NCBI RefSeq assembly: GCF_016905445.1 | Contig: NZ_JAFEXF010000016.1 | Location: 1-64,000, forward strand | Direction: 5' to 3' | DNA: 64,000 nucleotides | Source of the DNA: Streptomyces sp. G44 | GTDB lineage: Bacteria; Actinomycetota; Actinomycetes; Streptomycetales; Streptomycetaceae | Shown here: one piece after another, positions 41,086-50,945 of the stretch | How positions within the stretch are numbered: position 1 is the stretch's first letter | Layout of the letters: every line of letters starts with the position of its first letter | Translations under genes and position numbers: made by a program | The notes under the pieces: model-generated | What the model was told of the DNA's origin: nothing | Databases searched by the model: none | What the model saw: the letters and a program-made list of their open reading frames with translations, nothing else

Positions 41086-44000
41086 CCGCACGTCACTTCG
41101 GCCGCCGGTGACGGGCTGCCCGGCAGGCCGAGGCGGAGCAGCACCAGATGCGACACGTCGGTGATGGTGCCGCCGCTGCGCAGCAGCTCCAGCGGCGGGA
41201 TCTCGACGTCGAAGCGGGTGCGCAGGGACACCAGCATCTCGGCGAGCATGAGCGAGTCCAGTCCGTACTCGTCGAGCCGGCGGTCGTGGTCGAGGTCCTC
41301 TTCGTCCATGTGCAGCACACCGGCCAGCAGGTGCGCGAGCGTCCCGGCGACGGCGCGTACGGCCTCCTGCGGACCCATGGCGGCCAGTGCCGCCATGATC
41401 TCTTCGCGGGAGTGACTCGCCTCGTCCATGTGTTCCGGGAGCAGTGTCGAGCAGCGGGGCGCCGCGAGGGACGGCAGGAGATTGCGCAGCCGGGCCCAGT
41501 TGTACCGCCCGATGCCGGCCACCTCGGTGCCCTGCGCCACGAGCGGCTCGGCGGCCGCGAAGGCCTCACGCGGCGAGACGGGTTCGATGCCCACCGAGGT
41601 GAGTGCCCCGGTCAGTCCGTTGCGGGCGACGTATCCCGTCTCCCCGATGGCTCCCCAGGCGATGGCCTGTCCGGCGGCTCCCGACCGGTGGCGGCGCCGC
41701 GCGAGTGCCTCCAGCCAGAGGTTGGCGGCCACATAGTTGGCCTGCCGGATGTTGCCGAGGAAGGTCGTGCCGGAGGAGTACAGCAGGAAGAGGTCCAGTT
41801 CCCGGTCGCCCAGGAGCTGGTCCAGCACGGCCGCACCGGCCGTCTTCGGGGCCAGGGCGGCGGCGAACCGTTCGTCGCTGAGTTCGGCCAGCGGGTCGTC
41901 CTCCAGGTGCATGGCGCAATGGACGACCCCGCGCAGCGGGTGCCCTCCGGAGTCGATCCGCGTCAGTACGTCCCGGACGGCGGCCGTGTCGGTGACGTCG
42001 GCCGCGTACGCGGTGGCCTGTACGCCGCGTGCGGCGAGTGCCCCCAGGACCGTCTCCGCCTCCGGGGAGGCGTCGCCGCGCCGGCTCATCAGCGCCAGGT
42101 GTCGTGCGCCCCGGTCGGCCAGCCACGCGGCGCTCGCGGCACCGAAGCCGCTCAGGCCCCCTGTCACCAGGTAGGTGCCCGCGGGGTCCAGGGAAGGCGC
42201 TTGCGCCCGCCGCTCCACGGGCACCGGCTCGTCCAGCGGATCCATCGCCACCACGACCTTGCCGACGTGGCGGGAGTGCTGCATGAGCTGGAACGCCTCG
42301 CTGACGCGGGCCGCGGGGTAGACGCTGTGCGGCAGTGGGCGGTAGGAGCCGTTCCGTACGCGCTCGGTGACGTCCGCGAAGAGCTTCGCTCCTCGGTCGG
42401 GGTCGAAGGCGAGCGTGGTGAGGTCGACTCCGAAGAAGCTGATGTTGTTGCGGAAGGGCCGCAGCAGCAGGGGCTTGTTCTCGTAGATGTCGCGCTTGCC
42501 GAGTTCGATGAACCGGCCGCCGGGGCGCAGCAGTTCCAGGCTGCGGGTGATCGCCTCTCCGGCCAGGGAGTTGACGACGACGTCGACCCCGCGCCCGTCG
42601 GTGACCTCCGTGACGCGGGCGGCGAAGTCGAGGCTGCGGGAGTCCAGGACGTGCTCGACGCCGAGGGTGCGCAGCAGCTCCCGCTTGGCGGGGGTGCCCG
42701 CGGTGGCGATCACGCGGGCGCCGCACAGGTGGGCGTACTGGAGGACGGCGAGGCCGATCCCGCCCGCGCCGCCGTGCACCAGGACCGTCTCCCCGGCCCT
42801 CAGCCGGGCCAGGTGAGCGAGGCTGTAGTGGACGGTGGAGAAGACGACGGGCAGGGTCGCGGCCTCGGTGAAGCTCATGCCCCGGGGCATGTGTCCGAGC
42901 GCCTGGGCGGCGGTCAGGGTGTGGGAGGCCAGGGATGCCGGCGCGAGGCCGAACACCCGGTCGCCGGGCCGGAACGCGGTCACGTCGGGTCCGACGGCGG
43001 TCACCACTCCGGCGCACTCCAGGCCGAGCCCGACCTCGGTGTACGTCCCTTCGATCGCCTCGGCCGGCAGCAGGCCGACCGCCTGCATCATGTCGCGGTA
43101 GTTCAGCGCGGCGGCCCGTACGGCCACGGCCACCTGGCCCGGCCCCGCGGGCACAGCGGTGTTCTCGACCCATGCCAGGCGGTAGGAGAGTCCGGGGGAG
43201 CGCACCTCCAGCCCGAAGGGCGCTTCTCCCCCGGCCGTCACCTCCGTATAAGCGGCGGGCAGTTCCCGCTCCCGGGGCACGAAGCGTCCGCCGCCCGCGG
43301 TGATCGCCACTTCCGTCTCGGCGTCGTCCGTGAGCAGTTCGCGGGCCAGGCGGCAGGCGTCGGTGGCGGTCCGGCCCGAGCGGTCCAGTGAGACGGCACG
43401 GAGCGACAGCCGCGGTTCTTCGTTGGCGAGGGTGCGGGCGATGCCCCACACCGCCGCGTCGGCGGTCACCTCGGCCCGCTCCGGGTGCGGGAGCGCGCCG
43501 CTGGGCCGGGTCACCAGGGTCAGCGCGGCCCGTGCGGTGCCGTCGAGGGCCGAGCAGGCACGGCTGACGGCACGCAGGAGAGCGGCGCGCCGGGTGGTGA
43601 GCGCCACGGCTTCGGCTGGGTCGTCACCGGACGCGGCACCGAGGATGACGCACACGTCGGCCCCCTCGCTCCCGAGGACCCGCGCCCAGTCGACCGCGTC
43701 CTCGTCCAGTGCGCACACCGGGGACGGCGCGCCGTCTCCGGCCGGCGGCAGGAGGTCGGCGGCAGCCCGGGCCAGGGCCAGTTCCCCGGCGCTCTCGGCG
43801 GCGATCACCCGAGGGCGGCCGGGTGTGGCCACCGGCGGCGCCGGTGAAGCGACGGCGCCGCGGGGCGTGGCGGCGAGCAGCACGGAGAAGTGTTCCCGGC
43901 AGAGGGTGGTGTCGTCGCCGGTGCGTACGACGTCGGTGAAGCCGCACCGGTCGAGCAGTTCCGGCCAGCGGTCCGCGGGCAGCAGCGGTGAGGTGGGGCG

Positions 44001-47000
44001 CTCGGCGTGGTCGGTGCGGTCCCAGAAGGAGTCCATGGTGCCGAAGTAGGGGGCGAGGACGGCCGTCTCATGGCTCTCGACCGCCAGGAGCAGGCCACCG
44101 GGGGTCAGGAGGGCGGCGACGCGGCGTACCGCTGCTGCGAGGTCCTTGGCGGTGTGCAGGGCGTTGGCGGCGATCACCACGTCGAAGCCCGCGTCGGGCA
44201 GCCCCTGGCCGGCCGGATCGGCGTCCAGGTCGAAGGTGCGGTAGGTGATGAAGTCGTAGGCGGCGAAACGCCGTTCGGCACGGGTGAGCAACCCCGGTGA
44301 GACATCGCTGTAGACGTAGTGGGTGCGCTCGGCGGGCAGGAGGGGCAGCAGGGCGGCCGCCAAGCCGCCCGTGCCCGCCCCCACCTCCAGCACGCGCAGG
44401 GGCCGGTCCTGCGGCCAGGCCCGTACGGTCTCCTGAAGGAGTGCCTGTGCGAGACGGTTGTGGAAGCGGCTGATGACCGCGGTGTCGTAGAGCTGCTCGA
44501 TGTCCGCGAGGCTCCCGTCGGCCGCCATGAGATCCGTGAGGTCGTCTCCGTCGGGGGCCAGGAGTCCCCGCGTACGGCTGATGGCCAGTCGGCTCTCGGC
44601 GGAGTACCGGGGGAACTCCAGGGTCAGCGCGCGCAGGAGTTCCTTGTCCTCGAACCCGGACCGGGTCAGCCGCAGCCGTCCGCCCCCGGCTTCCTCGGCC
44701 AGGCCGTGGCGGATCATCTCCGGGCCCATCATCTCGGCGAACGGCGCGCGCCGTGGGTCCATCCCGGCGGTGATGAGGTCGTCGGTGCCGAACGCGACGC
44801 GGTGGTCGGGTACGAGGGCGGCGACGGCGGCGGCGTACCGGTGGGCGGCGGCTTTCCGGAAGAGGACGGCGAAGCGCTCGTAGTCGGCGTCGTGCCAGTC
44901 GGCGCGGCACGCGGCGATGCGGTCGGCGGCGGCCGCGAGGATGCCCCGGGGGGTGACCGGCGGCCCGTCGCCGGGCCAGGGCAGCGCGTCCGGCGCGGCG
45001 CGCATGGTGGTGTGGTGCATGGTCAGGGCGGTCCGGTGGGCGCCGGCCAGTCTGCGCAACCGGCAGCGGAGCAGCTCGACGCAGACCCGCCCCTCCTCGT
45101 CGGTCACCACGATGTCCCAGCAGGTCTCGGCCGTCGTGAAGGACCGCCGGCGGACGTGGACCGACCCGCGGGAGGCGGGGGTGCGCCACACGCGGGCGGA
45201 CCCCACGGCGGCGGGCAGGTAGACCGTGCCGTCCGCCACGGCCGCACGGATCAGCGGTGCTCCGGCCTGAAGGGCGCCGTCCAGCAGGGCGGGGTGAGCC
45301 TCGTACTCCTCGCTCGGCGCCTCGTGCCGGTAGGTTGCCACCACCTCCCCGTCCCCCACGCGCAGTTCGCGCAGCACCTGGAAGGCGGGACCGTACTGGA
45401 GGCCGGCGCGGTCCACCGCGTCGTAGTGTTCCGCGCCGTCCACGACGCGCGGGCAGCGCGCGCGGACGGCGGCGAGGTCGATGTCCGAGGGGGCGCGGCC
45501 GAGCAGGGCGCGCACTCTGGCCCGTACATGGGCGCGCGGTTGGGCGGTACGCGCGTCGGTGCTGGTGATGCTCACCACGCCGTCGTCCGGTGTGACGGCC
45601 AGCTGGACGCGTACGCTGCCGGCTTCCGCCCAGGGCACGACCAGCGGGCGGGTGATCTCCAGGCAGTCGACTTCCGCCGGACCGCCGAGGGTGAGACGCC
45701 CGGCGGCCAGTGCCATCTCCACGTAGGCGGTCGCCGGCACCACGACCGAGCCCGCGAGCCGGTGGTCGGCGAGCCATGGAGTGAGCGCCGGTTCGATGGC
45801 GCCCTGCCAGGTGGGGACGGGCGAGGGGAGCCGCTCGCCGAGCAGCGGGTGGTCCAGGTGGCCGGAGCCGCTGGTGCGCAGCCAGGTCTGGGGGTTGCCG
45901 TTCCAGTGGCGTTCGCGTTGCCAGGGGTAGGCCGGAAGGTCCGCCACCCGGCCCTGACGCGGGAAGTGCACGCTCCATTCCACCCCGGCGCCCCGCGCCA
46001 TGAGGGTGGTCACGGTGTGGTGCACGGCCTCGGGTCCGCTCGCGTCACGGCGCAGGGTCGGCGTCACCGCGACGGTGTCCCGGGTGCGGGAGCGGGCGAC
46101 GCGGTGCAGATAGGCGCCGAGGACGGGGTGCGGGCCGATCTCCACGAGGACGTCGGCGCCGTCCTCCAGTGCCTTCTCCGTCGCCCCGGCGAAGAGCACG
46201 GGCTCCCGTACGTTGCGCCACCAGTAGGACGCGTCCAGGGCGGGGCCCTCGATCCGGTCACCGGTCACGGCGGAGTACAGCGGCAGCCGGGCCGCGCCGG
46301 GCCGCAGTTCGGACAGCTCCTGCCGCAGCGGACGCTCGATCGGGTCCATCGCCGCGCTGTGGAAGGCGTGGTCGAGCTCCAGCTCCTTGCAGACGACTCC
46401 CTTGCGGGTCAGCTCGGCCAGGAACGCCCGCAGGACGTCCGTCGGGCCCGCCACGGTCACGTCCTGTGCGCTGTTCACCGCCGCCACCTCGACGCCGGGG
46501 AACACGGCTGCTTCCTTGGCCGCCTCGTCCGCGGGGAGCGCCACGGCAGCCATCCGGCCCGTTCCGGCGGTGGCCGCCTGGGTGCGGCTGCGCGCGACGA
46601 TCACGTGTGCCGCCTGGTCCAGGTCCAGCGCGCCTGCGGCATGGGCGGCGGCGACCTCCCCCACGCTGTGGCCGAACACGCCGTGCGGCACGACGCCCTG
46701 GTCCCGCAACATGCGTACGAGACCGACCTGCACGGCGAACAGCAGGGGCTGGGCCACCTCGGTCAGCGCGAGACGCGACCGCTCGGCCGGCACCGACAGC
46801 TCCTCGGTCACCGACCAGCCGAGCCGGGGGGCCAGAGCCGCGTCCACTTCCTCGACGGCGGCGCGGAAGGCGGCGCTCTCGGTCAGGAGGTCGGCCGCCA
46901 TGCCCGGCCACTGTGAGCCGTTGCCGGAGAAGACGAACGCGATCCTCCCCCGGGCCACCGCCTGGGAGGCGGTGGTGGCACGGCTCTTCCCGCTCTCCTT

Positions 47001-48641
47001 ACGCGGCGCGGGCATGAACGGTGCCGGGCGGCCGGGTTCGCCCGCGTGGGGCTCCGCGGAAGGCGTGGGGCCGGCGAGTGCCCGCAGCTGCCGCGCGGCG
47101 GCCCGCGGTCCGGCCAGGACGACCGCGCGGTGCGGGTGGGCGCCGCGCCGAAGGCAGGCGGTGTAGGCGATGTCGTAGAACTCGTGTGCGGTGGCCGTGT
47201 CGAGCCGGTCCGCCATACGGGCGGCTGCCTCGGCCAGCGCCTTGGGGGTGCGCGCGGACACCATCACCGGGAGTGGCCGCACGTCCGTCGCGGCCTCGCG
47301 AGGGCCGCTCCCCTCGCGGCGCGGCGGCGGCATGGTGGGCGCAGTGGTGAGGACGACGTGGGCGTTGGAGCCGCCGAAGCCGAAGGAGTTGACGCCGACG
47401 ACGGGACGCTCGACGGCGCCGAGCGGCACCGTGCGGTCGGCGGTCACCAGGTTCAGCCCCGCGAAGTCGATGTCGGGGTTGGGCGGGGAGGCGTGCAGCG
47501 ACGGCGGGATCGTCCGGTGGCGGAGGACGAGCAGGGCCTTCAGCAGGCCCGCGATCCCCGAAGCCGGCTCCAGGTGGCCGACGTTGGTCTTGACGGAACC
47601 GATCGGCAGCACGCCGGCGGTGCGGCGGCGCCCCAGGGCGCCGCCGATGGCGCGGCACTCCAGAGGATCGCCGACCAGCGTGCCCGTGCCGTGTGCCTCC
47701 AGGTAGACGAGCTCGTCGGGAGAGACGCCGGCCTGTTCGTACACCGAGGTCAGCAGGTCCTCCTGCGCCTCGGCGTTGGGCAGGGCGAGCCCCATCGTCC
47801 TGCCGTCGCTGTTGGAGGCGCTGGCGAGGACGACCCCGTGGATCCGGTCGCCGTCCGCCATGGCGTCCGCCAGCTTCTTCAGGACGACGAGCCCGCCACC
47901 CTCCGCCCGTACGAACCCGTCGGCCGCCGCCGAGAAGGAGGCGCATCTGCCGCTCGGCGACAACATGGCCGCCTGGGAGAACCCCACGTAGTGGTACGGG
48001 CTGAGCAGCACGTTCACACCGGCGGAGAGCACCGTCCGGCTGCTGCCGTCGAGCAGGGTGCGACAGGCCCGGTCCAGCGCCACCAGGGAGGAGGAGCAGG
48101 CGGTGTCGACGGCCATGCTCGGCCCGCGCAGGTCGAAGTGGTGGGAGAGCCGGTTGGCGGCGATCGAGGAGGCGCCGCCGGACATGGTGTAGGCGTTGAT
48201 CGTGTCCGGCGCCATCATCTGCAAGCCGCCGTACGAGGTGTCCGACACCCCTACGTAGACCGCCGCGTCGGTGCCCGCCAGGCGCTCGGGGGCGATGCCC
48301 GCGTCGTCCAGCGCCTCCACGGCCAGCTCCATCAGCAGACGGTGCTGGGGGTCCATCCGGCTCGCCTCTTTCGGGGCGATGCCGAAGTAGGCGGCGTCGA
48401 AGCCGGTGACGTCGTCGAGGAAGGCGCCCGCGGCGGTGTAGCTCTTGCCGGGGCGCGGCATCGCGGTGTCGACGAACCGGGCCGACTCGAACCGGTCGTC
48501 GGGCACCGCACCGACCAGGTCGCGGCCCTGTCGCAGTGCGTCCCAGAGCTGGTCCAGGTCATGGATGCCGCCCGGCAGGCGACATGCGGCGCCGACCACG
48601 GCGATGGCCCGCTCCGATGGCGTTGCCTCGATGTCGCACAT
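41082..48641 (-). CDS. Single-module highly reducing type I PKS, KS-AT-DH-cMT-ER-KR-ACP
   Basis: 2519 residues. KS ~10-435 has active Cys in DTACSSS (~182) and His in EAHGTGT (~317) and NVGH (~356). AT ~565-860 has GHSVGE (Ser ~659) and HAFH (~758), the malonyl-type signature. DH ~930-1195 has HRLAGSVVVP (His ~960) and LLDGALQ (Asp ~1121). The C-methyltransferase region ~1230-1595 has LEVGAGTGG (~1419) and AANALHTAKD. ER ~1805-2135 has HGGAGGIGL, and KR ~2150-2375 has VTGGLSGFG, SSG and Tyr. ACP ~2420-2500 has GLDSL (Ser ~2463). There is no thioesterase or docking domain. All active-site residues look intact, predicting a reduced, methyl-branched chain made iteratively. ATG 48641 has GGAGG at 6-nt spacing. 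Confidence 0.93.
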   Translation of the reverse strand: MCDIEATPSERAIAVVGAACRLPGGIHDLDQLWDALRQGRDLVGAVPDDRFESARFVDTAMPRPGKSYTAAGAFLDDVTGFDAAYFGIAPKEASRMDPQHRLLMELAVEALDDAGIAPERLAGTDAAVYVGVSDTSYGGLQMMAPDTINAYTMSGGASSIAANRLSHHFDLRGPSMAVDTACSSSLVALDRACRTLLDGSSRTVLSAGVNVLLSPYHYVGFSQAAMLSPSGRCASFSAAADGFVRAEGGGLVVLKKLADAMADGDRIHGVVLASASNSDGRTMGLALPNAEAQEDLLTSVYEQAGVSPDELVYLEAHGTGTLVGDPLECRAIGGALGRRRTAGVLPIGSVKTNVGHLEPASGIAGLLKALLVLRHRTIPPSLHASPPNPDIDFAGLNLVTADRTVPLGAVERPVVGVNSFGFGGSNAHVVLTTAPTMPPPRREGSGPREAATDVRPLPVMVSARTPKALAEAAARMADRLDTATAHEFYDIAYTACLRRGAHPHRAVVLAGPRAAARQLRALAGPTPSAEPHAGEPGRPAPFMPAPRKESGKSRATTASQAVARGRIAFVFSGNGSQWPGMAADLLTESAAFRAAVEEVDAALAPRLGWSVTEELSVPAERSRLALTEVAQPLLFAVQVGLVRMLRDQGVVPHGVFGHSVGEVAAAHAAGALDLDQAAHVIVARSRTQAATAGTGRMAAVALPADEAAKEAAVFPGVEVAAVNSAQDVTVAGPTDVLRAFLAELTRKGVVCKELELDHAFHSAAMDPIERPLRQELSELRPGAARLPLYSAVTGDRIEGPALDASYWWRNVREPVLFAGATEKALEDGADVLVEIGPHPVLGAYLHRVARSRTRDTVAVTPTLRRDASGPEAVHHTVTTLMARGAGVEWSVHFPRQGRVADLPAYPWQRERHWNGNPQTWLRTSGSGHLDHPLLGERLPSPVPTWQGAIEPALTPWLADHRLAGSVVVPATAYVEMALAAGRLTLGGPAEVDCLEITRPLVVPWAEAGSVRVQLAVTPDDGVVSITSTDARTAQPRAHVRARVRALLGRAPSDIDLAAVRARCPRVVDGAEHYDAVDRAGLQYGPAFQVLRELRVGDGEVVATYRHEAPSEEYEAHPALLDGALQAGAPLIRAAVADGTVYLPAAVGSARVWRTPASRGSVHVRRRSFTTAETCWDIVVTDEEGRVCVELLRCRLRRLAGAHRTALTMHHTTMRAAPDALPWPGDGPPVTPRGILAAAADRIAACRADWHDADYERFAVLFRKAAAHRYAAAVAALVPDHRVAFGTDDLITAGMDPRRAPFAEMMGPEMIRHGLAEEAGGGRLRLTRSGFEDKELLRALTLEFPRYSAESRLAISRTRGLLAPDGDDLTDLMAADGSLADIEQLYDTAVISRFHNRLAQALLQETVRAWPQDRPLRVLEVGAGTGGLAAALLPLLPAERTHYVYSDVSPGLLTRAERRFAAYDFITYRTFDLDADPAGQGLPDAGFDVVIAANALHTAKDLAAAVRRVAALLTPGGLLLAVESHETAVLAPYFGTMDSFWDRTDHAERPTSPLLPADRWPELLDRCGFTDVVRTGDDTTLCREHFSVLLAATPRGAVASPAPPVATPGRPRVIAAESAGELALARAAADLLPPAGDGAPSPVCALDEDAVDWARVLGSEGADVCVILGAASGDDPAEAVALTTRRAALLRAVSRACSALDGTARAALTLVTRPSGALPHPERAEVTADAAVWGIARTLANEEPRLSLRAVSLDRSGRTATDACRLARELLTDDAETEVAITAGGGRFVPRERELPAAYTEVTAGGEAPFGLEVRSPGLSYRLAWVENTAVPAGPGQVAVAVRAAALNYRDMMQAVGLLPAEAIEGTYTEVGLGLECAGVVTAVGPDVTAFRPGDRVFGLAPASLASHTLTAAQALGHMPRGMSFTEAATLPVVFSTVHYSLAHLARLRAGETVLVHGGAGGIGLAVLQYAHLCGARVIATAGTPAKRELLRTLGVEHVLDSRSLDFAARVTEVTDGRGVDVVVNSLAGEAITRSLELLRPGGRFIELGKRDIYENKPLLLRPFRNNISFFGVDLTTLAFDPDRGAKLFADVTERVRNGSYRPLPHSVYPAARVSEAFQLMQHSRHVGKVVVAMDPLDEPVPVERRAQAPSLDPAGTYLVTGGLSGFGAASAAWLADRGARHLALMSRRGDASPEAETVLGALAARGVQATAYAADVTDTAAVRDVLTRIDSGGHPLRGVVHCAMHLEDDPLAELSDERFAAALAPKTAGAAVLDQLLGDRELDLFLLYSSGTTFLGNIRQANYVAANLWLEALARRRHRSGAAGQAIAWGAIGETGYVARNGLTGALTSVGIEPVSPREAFAAAEPLVAQGTEVAGIGRYNWARLRNLLPSLAAPRCSTLLPEHMDEASHSREEIMAALAAMGPQEAVRAVAGTLAHLLAGVLHMDEEDLDHDRRLDEYGLDSLMLAEMLVSLRTRFDVEIPPLELLRSGGTITDVSHLVLLRLGLPGSPSPAAEVTCG

Positions 48642-48826
48642 GCACAACCTCCGGGGAGAGGAACGTCTGTCGCGCCCGGCACGGCGGGAGTTCAGGCACG
48701 CGTCGGTTCGGAACGCCGCGCAGGACCGGCGGGCGCGCGGGGTTCAACCGGCGCGCGCGGGCGGAGGTTGCGCGGGAGAGGACCGTTCACCCGGTCGCCG
48801 CAGCACGGCTCAGAGCGGTCCCTGAT

Positions 48827-48853
48827 CCCGCGGCGCCCCGCTGAACCCGCGGG
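48827..48853 (-). terminator. Hairpin between ftsH and the PKS gene
   Basis: CCCGCGG (48827-48833) pairs with CCGCGGG (48847-48853) across 13 nt, just after the ftsH stop. If it works, the PKS gene needs its own promoter in 48642-48826. Confidence 0.45.
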
Positions 48854-48863
48854 CCTGGCCGGG

Positions 48864-50798
48864 TCAGTGGGACCCCGCGGCCTTCCGTACGACCCCGGCG
48901 ACGCGGTAGGCCTCGGCCTCCTCCAGGGTCTCGTTCGCCAGCAGCGCCGCGGCCAGGGCGTCCAGTTGGTGCCGGTGGTCGCGCAGTTGGCGGCAGGCGT
49001 TCTCGTAGCACTCGTCGACGATCCGCCGCATCTCGCCGTCGATCGTGTCGAGCGTCCGCGGGGCGGCCGAGAGTCCGTACGCCTGCTGCGCGTCGCTCGG
49101 CAGGGCGGACAGGCGCCCGACGAGTTCGCTCATGCCCCAGCGGCCGACCATGCCGCGGGCGATGCCGGTGACCTGCTCCAGGTCGTTCTCGGCGCCGGTG
49201 GTGACGACTCCGTAGACGACGTGCTCGGCGGCCATGCCGCCCAGGGCGCCGATGATGCGGCCGCGGAGGTACTCCTCGGTGTACGCGTACTTGTCGGAGT
49301 CCGGGGTGGACAGCGTGACGCCCAGGGCACGGCCGCGAGGCACGATGGTGATCTTGCGGACCGGGTCGGCGCCGGGCTGGAGCATGCCGAGCAGGGCGTG
49401 GCCGCTCTCATGGTACGCGGTCCGGCGGCGCTCCTCCTCCGGCATGACCAGCGGGCGTTCGGCGCCGAGCTGGACCTTCTCCATGGCTTCGGAGAGGTCG
49501 GACTGCGTGACCGTCTTCTGCTTGCGCTTGACGGCGATCAGGGCGGCCTCGTTGGCGAGGTTGGCGAGTTCGGCGCCGGTCATGCCCGGTGTCGTACGGG
49601 CGACCTGCGCGAGGTCGACGTCGTCGGCCAGTGGGATGGCGCGCGTGTGGATCCGCAGGATGGCCTCGCGCCCGCCGCGGTCCGGCGGCGAGACGCTGAC
49701 GACGCGGTCGAAGCGGCCGGGCCGGGTGAGGGCGGGGTCCAGGACGTCGGCGCGGTTGGTGGCGGCGAGGACGATGACGCCCTCCGCCCCGGAGAAGCCG
49801 TCCATCTCGGTGAGGATCTGGTTCAGGGTCTGCTCGCGCTCGTCGTGGCCGCCCATGCCGCTGCCGCCGCCCCGGGCGCGGCCGATGGTGTCGATCTCGT
49901 CGATGAAGATGATCGACGGCGCCACCTTGCGGGCCTCGGTGAAGAGTTCCCGTACGCGTGAGGCGCCCACGCCCACGATCATCTCGATGAACTCCGAGGC
50001 GGAGGCCGAGAAGAACGGCACGCCCGCCTCGCCCGCGACGGCGCGCGCGAGGAGGGTCTTGCCCGTGCCGGGCGGCCCGGCGAGCAGCACGCCGCGCGGC
50101 ATCCTGGCGCCCATGGAGCGGTAGGCGTCGGGGTTCTTGAGGAAGTCGACGACGTCATTCAGCTCCCCTTCGACCTCGTCGATCCCGGCCACGTCCTCGA
50201 ACGTGGTCCGCTTCGCCCCGGGCTCCAGTTCGACCGGCTTGGGCGGCGTCTTGCGCCCGAGCATGCCGCCGCCGCCCATACCCGCGCTCATCCGCCGGGC
50301 GATGAAGATCCACAGCACCACGAGCAGCAGCATCGGGGCGAGCGAGATGAGCAGGTTGGAGAGGAAACTCCGCTCCTGCACCACGGGCTCGGCGGTGACG
50401 GTGACGCCATGCTTGGTCAGGTCGTCCCAGAGCTTGTCGTCGGCGAAGGCGGGCCGCTGGGTGAGGAACTTGGTGTAGTTCCCCTTCTCGTCACCCGGCT
50501 TCTCCCGCTCCTTCTTGAGCTGCCCCTGGATCGCGTCGCCCTTGGAGTAGATCTTCGAGACGTTCCCGGCGTCGACCTGCTTGCTGAACTCGGTGTACGA
50601 GATGGTCGGCTCGTCGCCGTCGTCGAAGAAGGACAGCACGAGGTTGGCGATGAGGTAGACGATCAGTGCCGTCAGGATGAGCCCGCCCCAGCCGCCCGGC
50701 ATCTTCTTCTTCGGCGCTGGCGGCGGGGCGGGTGAGGGGGCGCCCTCGGAGCGCCACGGCTGATCGGGCGCCCGGCGCGGCGGCACGGGGTTGCTCAT
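48864..50798 (-). CDS. ftsH: ATP-dependent zinc metalloprotease FtsH (paralogue)
   Basis: 644 residues. Membrane helices lie at ~40-62 and ~145-167. The AAA+ domain has Walker A GPPGTGKT, Walker [12 protein letters not shown] and the second region of homology LTRPGRFDR. The protease domain has the zinc motif HESGH. FtsH degrades misfolded membrane proteins and short-lived regulators. The C-terminus ends soon after the protease domain. Streptomyces usually have another FtsH in the folate gene region, so this is likely a second copy. It sits downstream of ffh and upstream of the PKS, transcribed in the same direction. Confidence 0.93.
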   Translation of the reverse strand: MSNPVPPRRAPDQPWRSEGAPSPAPPPAPKKKMPGGWGGLILTALIVYLIANLVLSFFDDGDEPTISYTEFSKQVDAGNVSKIYSKGDAIQGQLKKEREKPGDEKGNYTKFLTQRPAFADDKLWDDLTKHGVTVTAEPVVQERSFLSNLLISLAPMLLLVVLWIFIARRMSAGMGGGGMLGRKTPPKPVELEPGAKRTTFEDVAGIDEVEGELNDVVDFLKNPDAYRSMGARMPRGVLLAGPPGTGKTLLARAVAGEAGVPFFSASASEFIEMIVGVGASRVRELFTEARKVAPSIIFIDEIDTIGRARGGGSGMGGHDEREQTLNQILTEMDGFSGAEGVIVLAATNRADVLDPALTRPGRFDRVVSVSPPDRGGREAILRIHTRAIPLADDVDLAQVARTTPGMTGAELANLANEAALIAVKRKQKTVTQSDLSEAMEKVQLGAERPLVMPEEERRRTAYHESGHALLGMLQPGADPVRKITIVPRGRALGVTLSTPDSDKYAYTEEYLRGRIIGALGGMAAEHVVYGVVTTGAENDLEQVTGIARGMVGRWGMSELVGRLSALPSDAQQAYGLSAAPRTLDTIDGEMRRIVDECYENACRQLRDHRHQLDALAAALLANETLEEAEAYRVAGVVRKAAGSH

Positions 50799-50858
50799 AT
50801 CCGGACGTTACGACAGAAAGCACACCGCGGCACCCGCTCCGGCGCACGCGGAAAACGC

Positions 50859-50890
50859 CTGGGGCGCCCCTCCGTGGAGGGACGCCCCAG
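50859..50890 (-). terminator. Rho-independent terminator of ffh
   Basis: CTGGGGCG-CCCTCC and GGAGGG-CGCCCCAG form a ~14-bp stem with one mismatch and a tight loop (50859-50890). On the minus strand it is followed by GCGTTTTCC. It lies between the ffh stop and the ftsH start. Confidence 0.75.
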
Positions 50891-50945
50891 ATGTCGTACG
50901 AGAGGACTCGCGCCCCGCGGCCGGGCTCGGCCCTCGCACTTGTCG

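Noticed and set aside
41082-48641. A TTA (bldA-dependent) codon in the PKS or ProRS genes
   Set aside because: TAA trinucleotides on the plus strand at 43249 and 39277 are out of codon register (both read as Tyr codons plus a neighbour). I did not find an in-frame TTA, though the scan was by eye.
41148-49961. Long plus-strand open frames (about 750-970 codons) opposite the PKS and ftsH genes
   Set aside because: They are composition artefacts of high-GC antisense frames. They cross gene borders and show no conserved motif.
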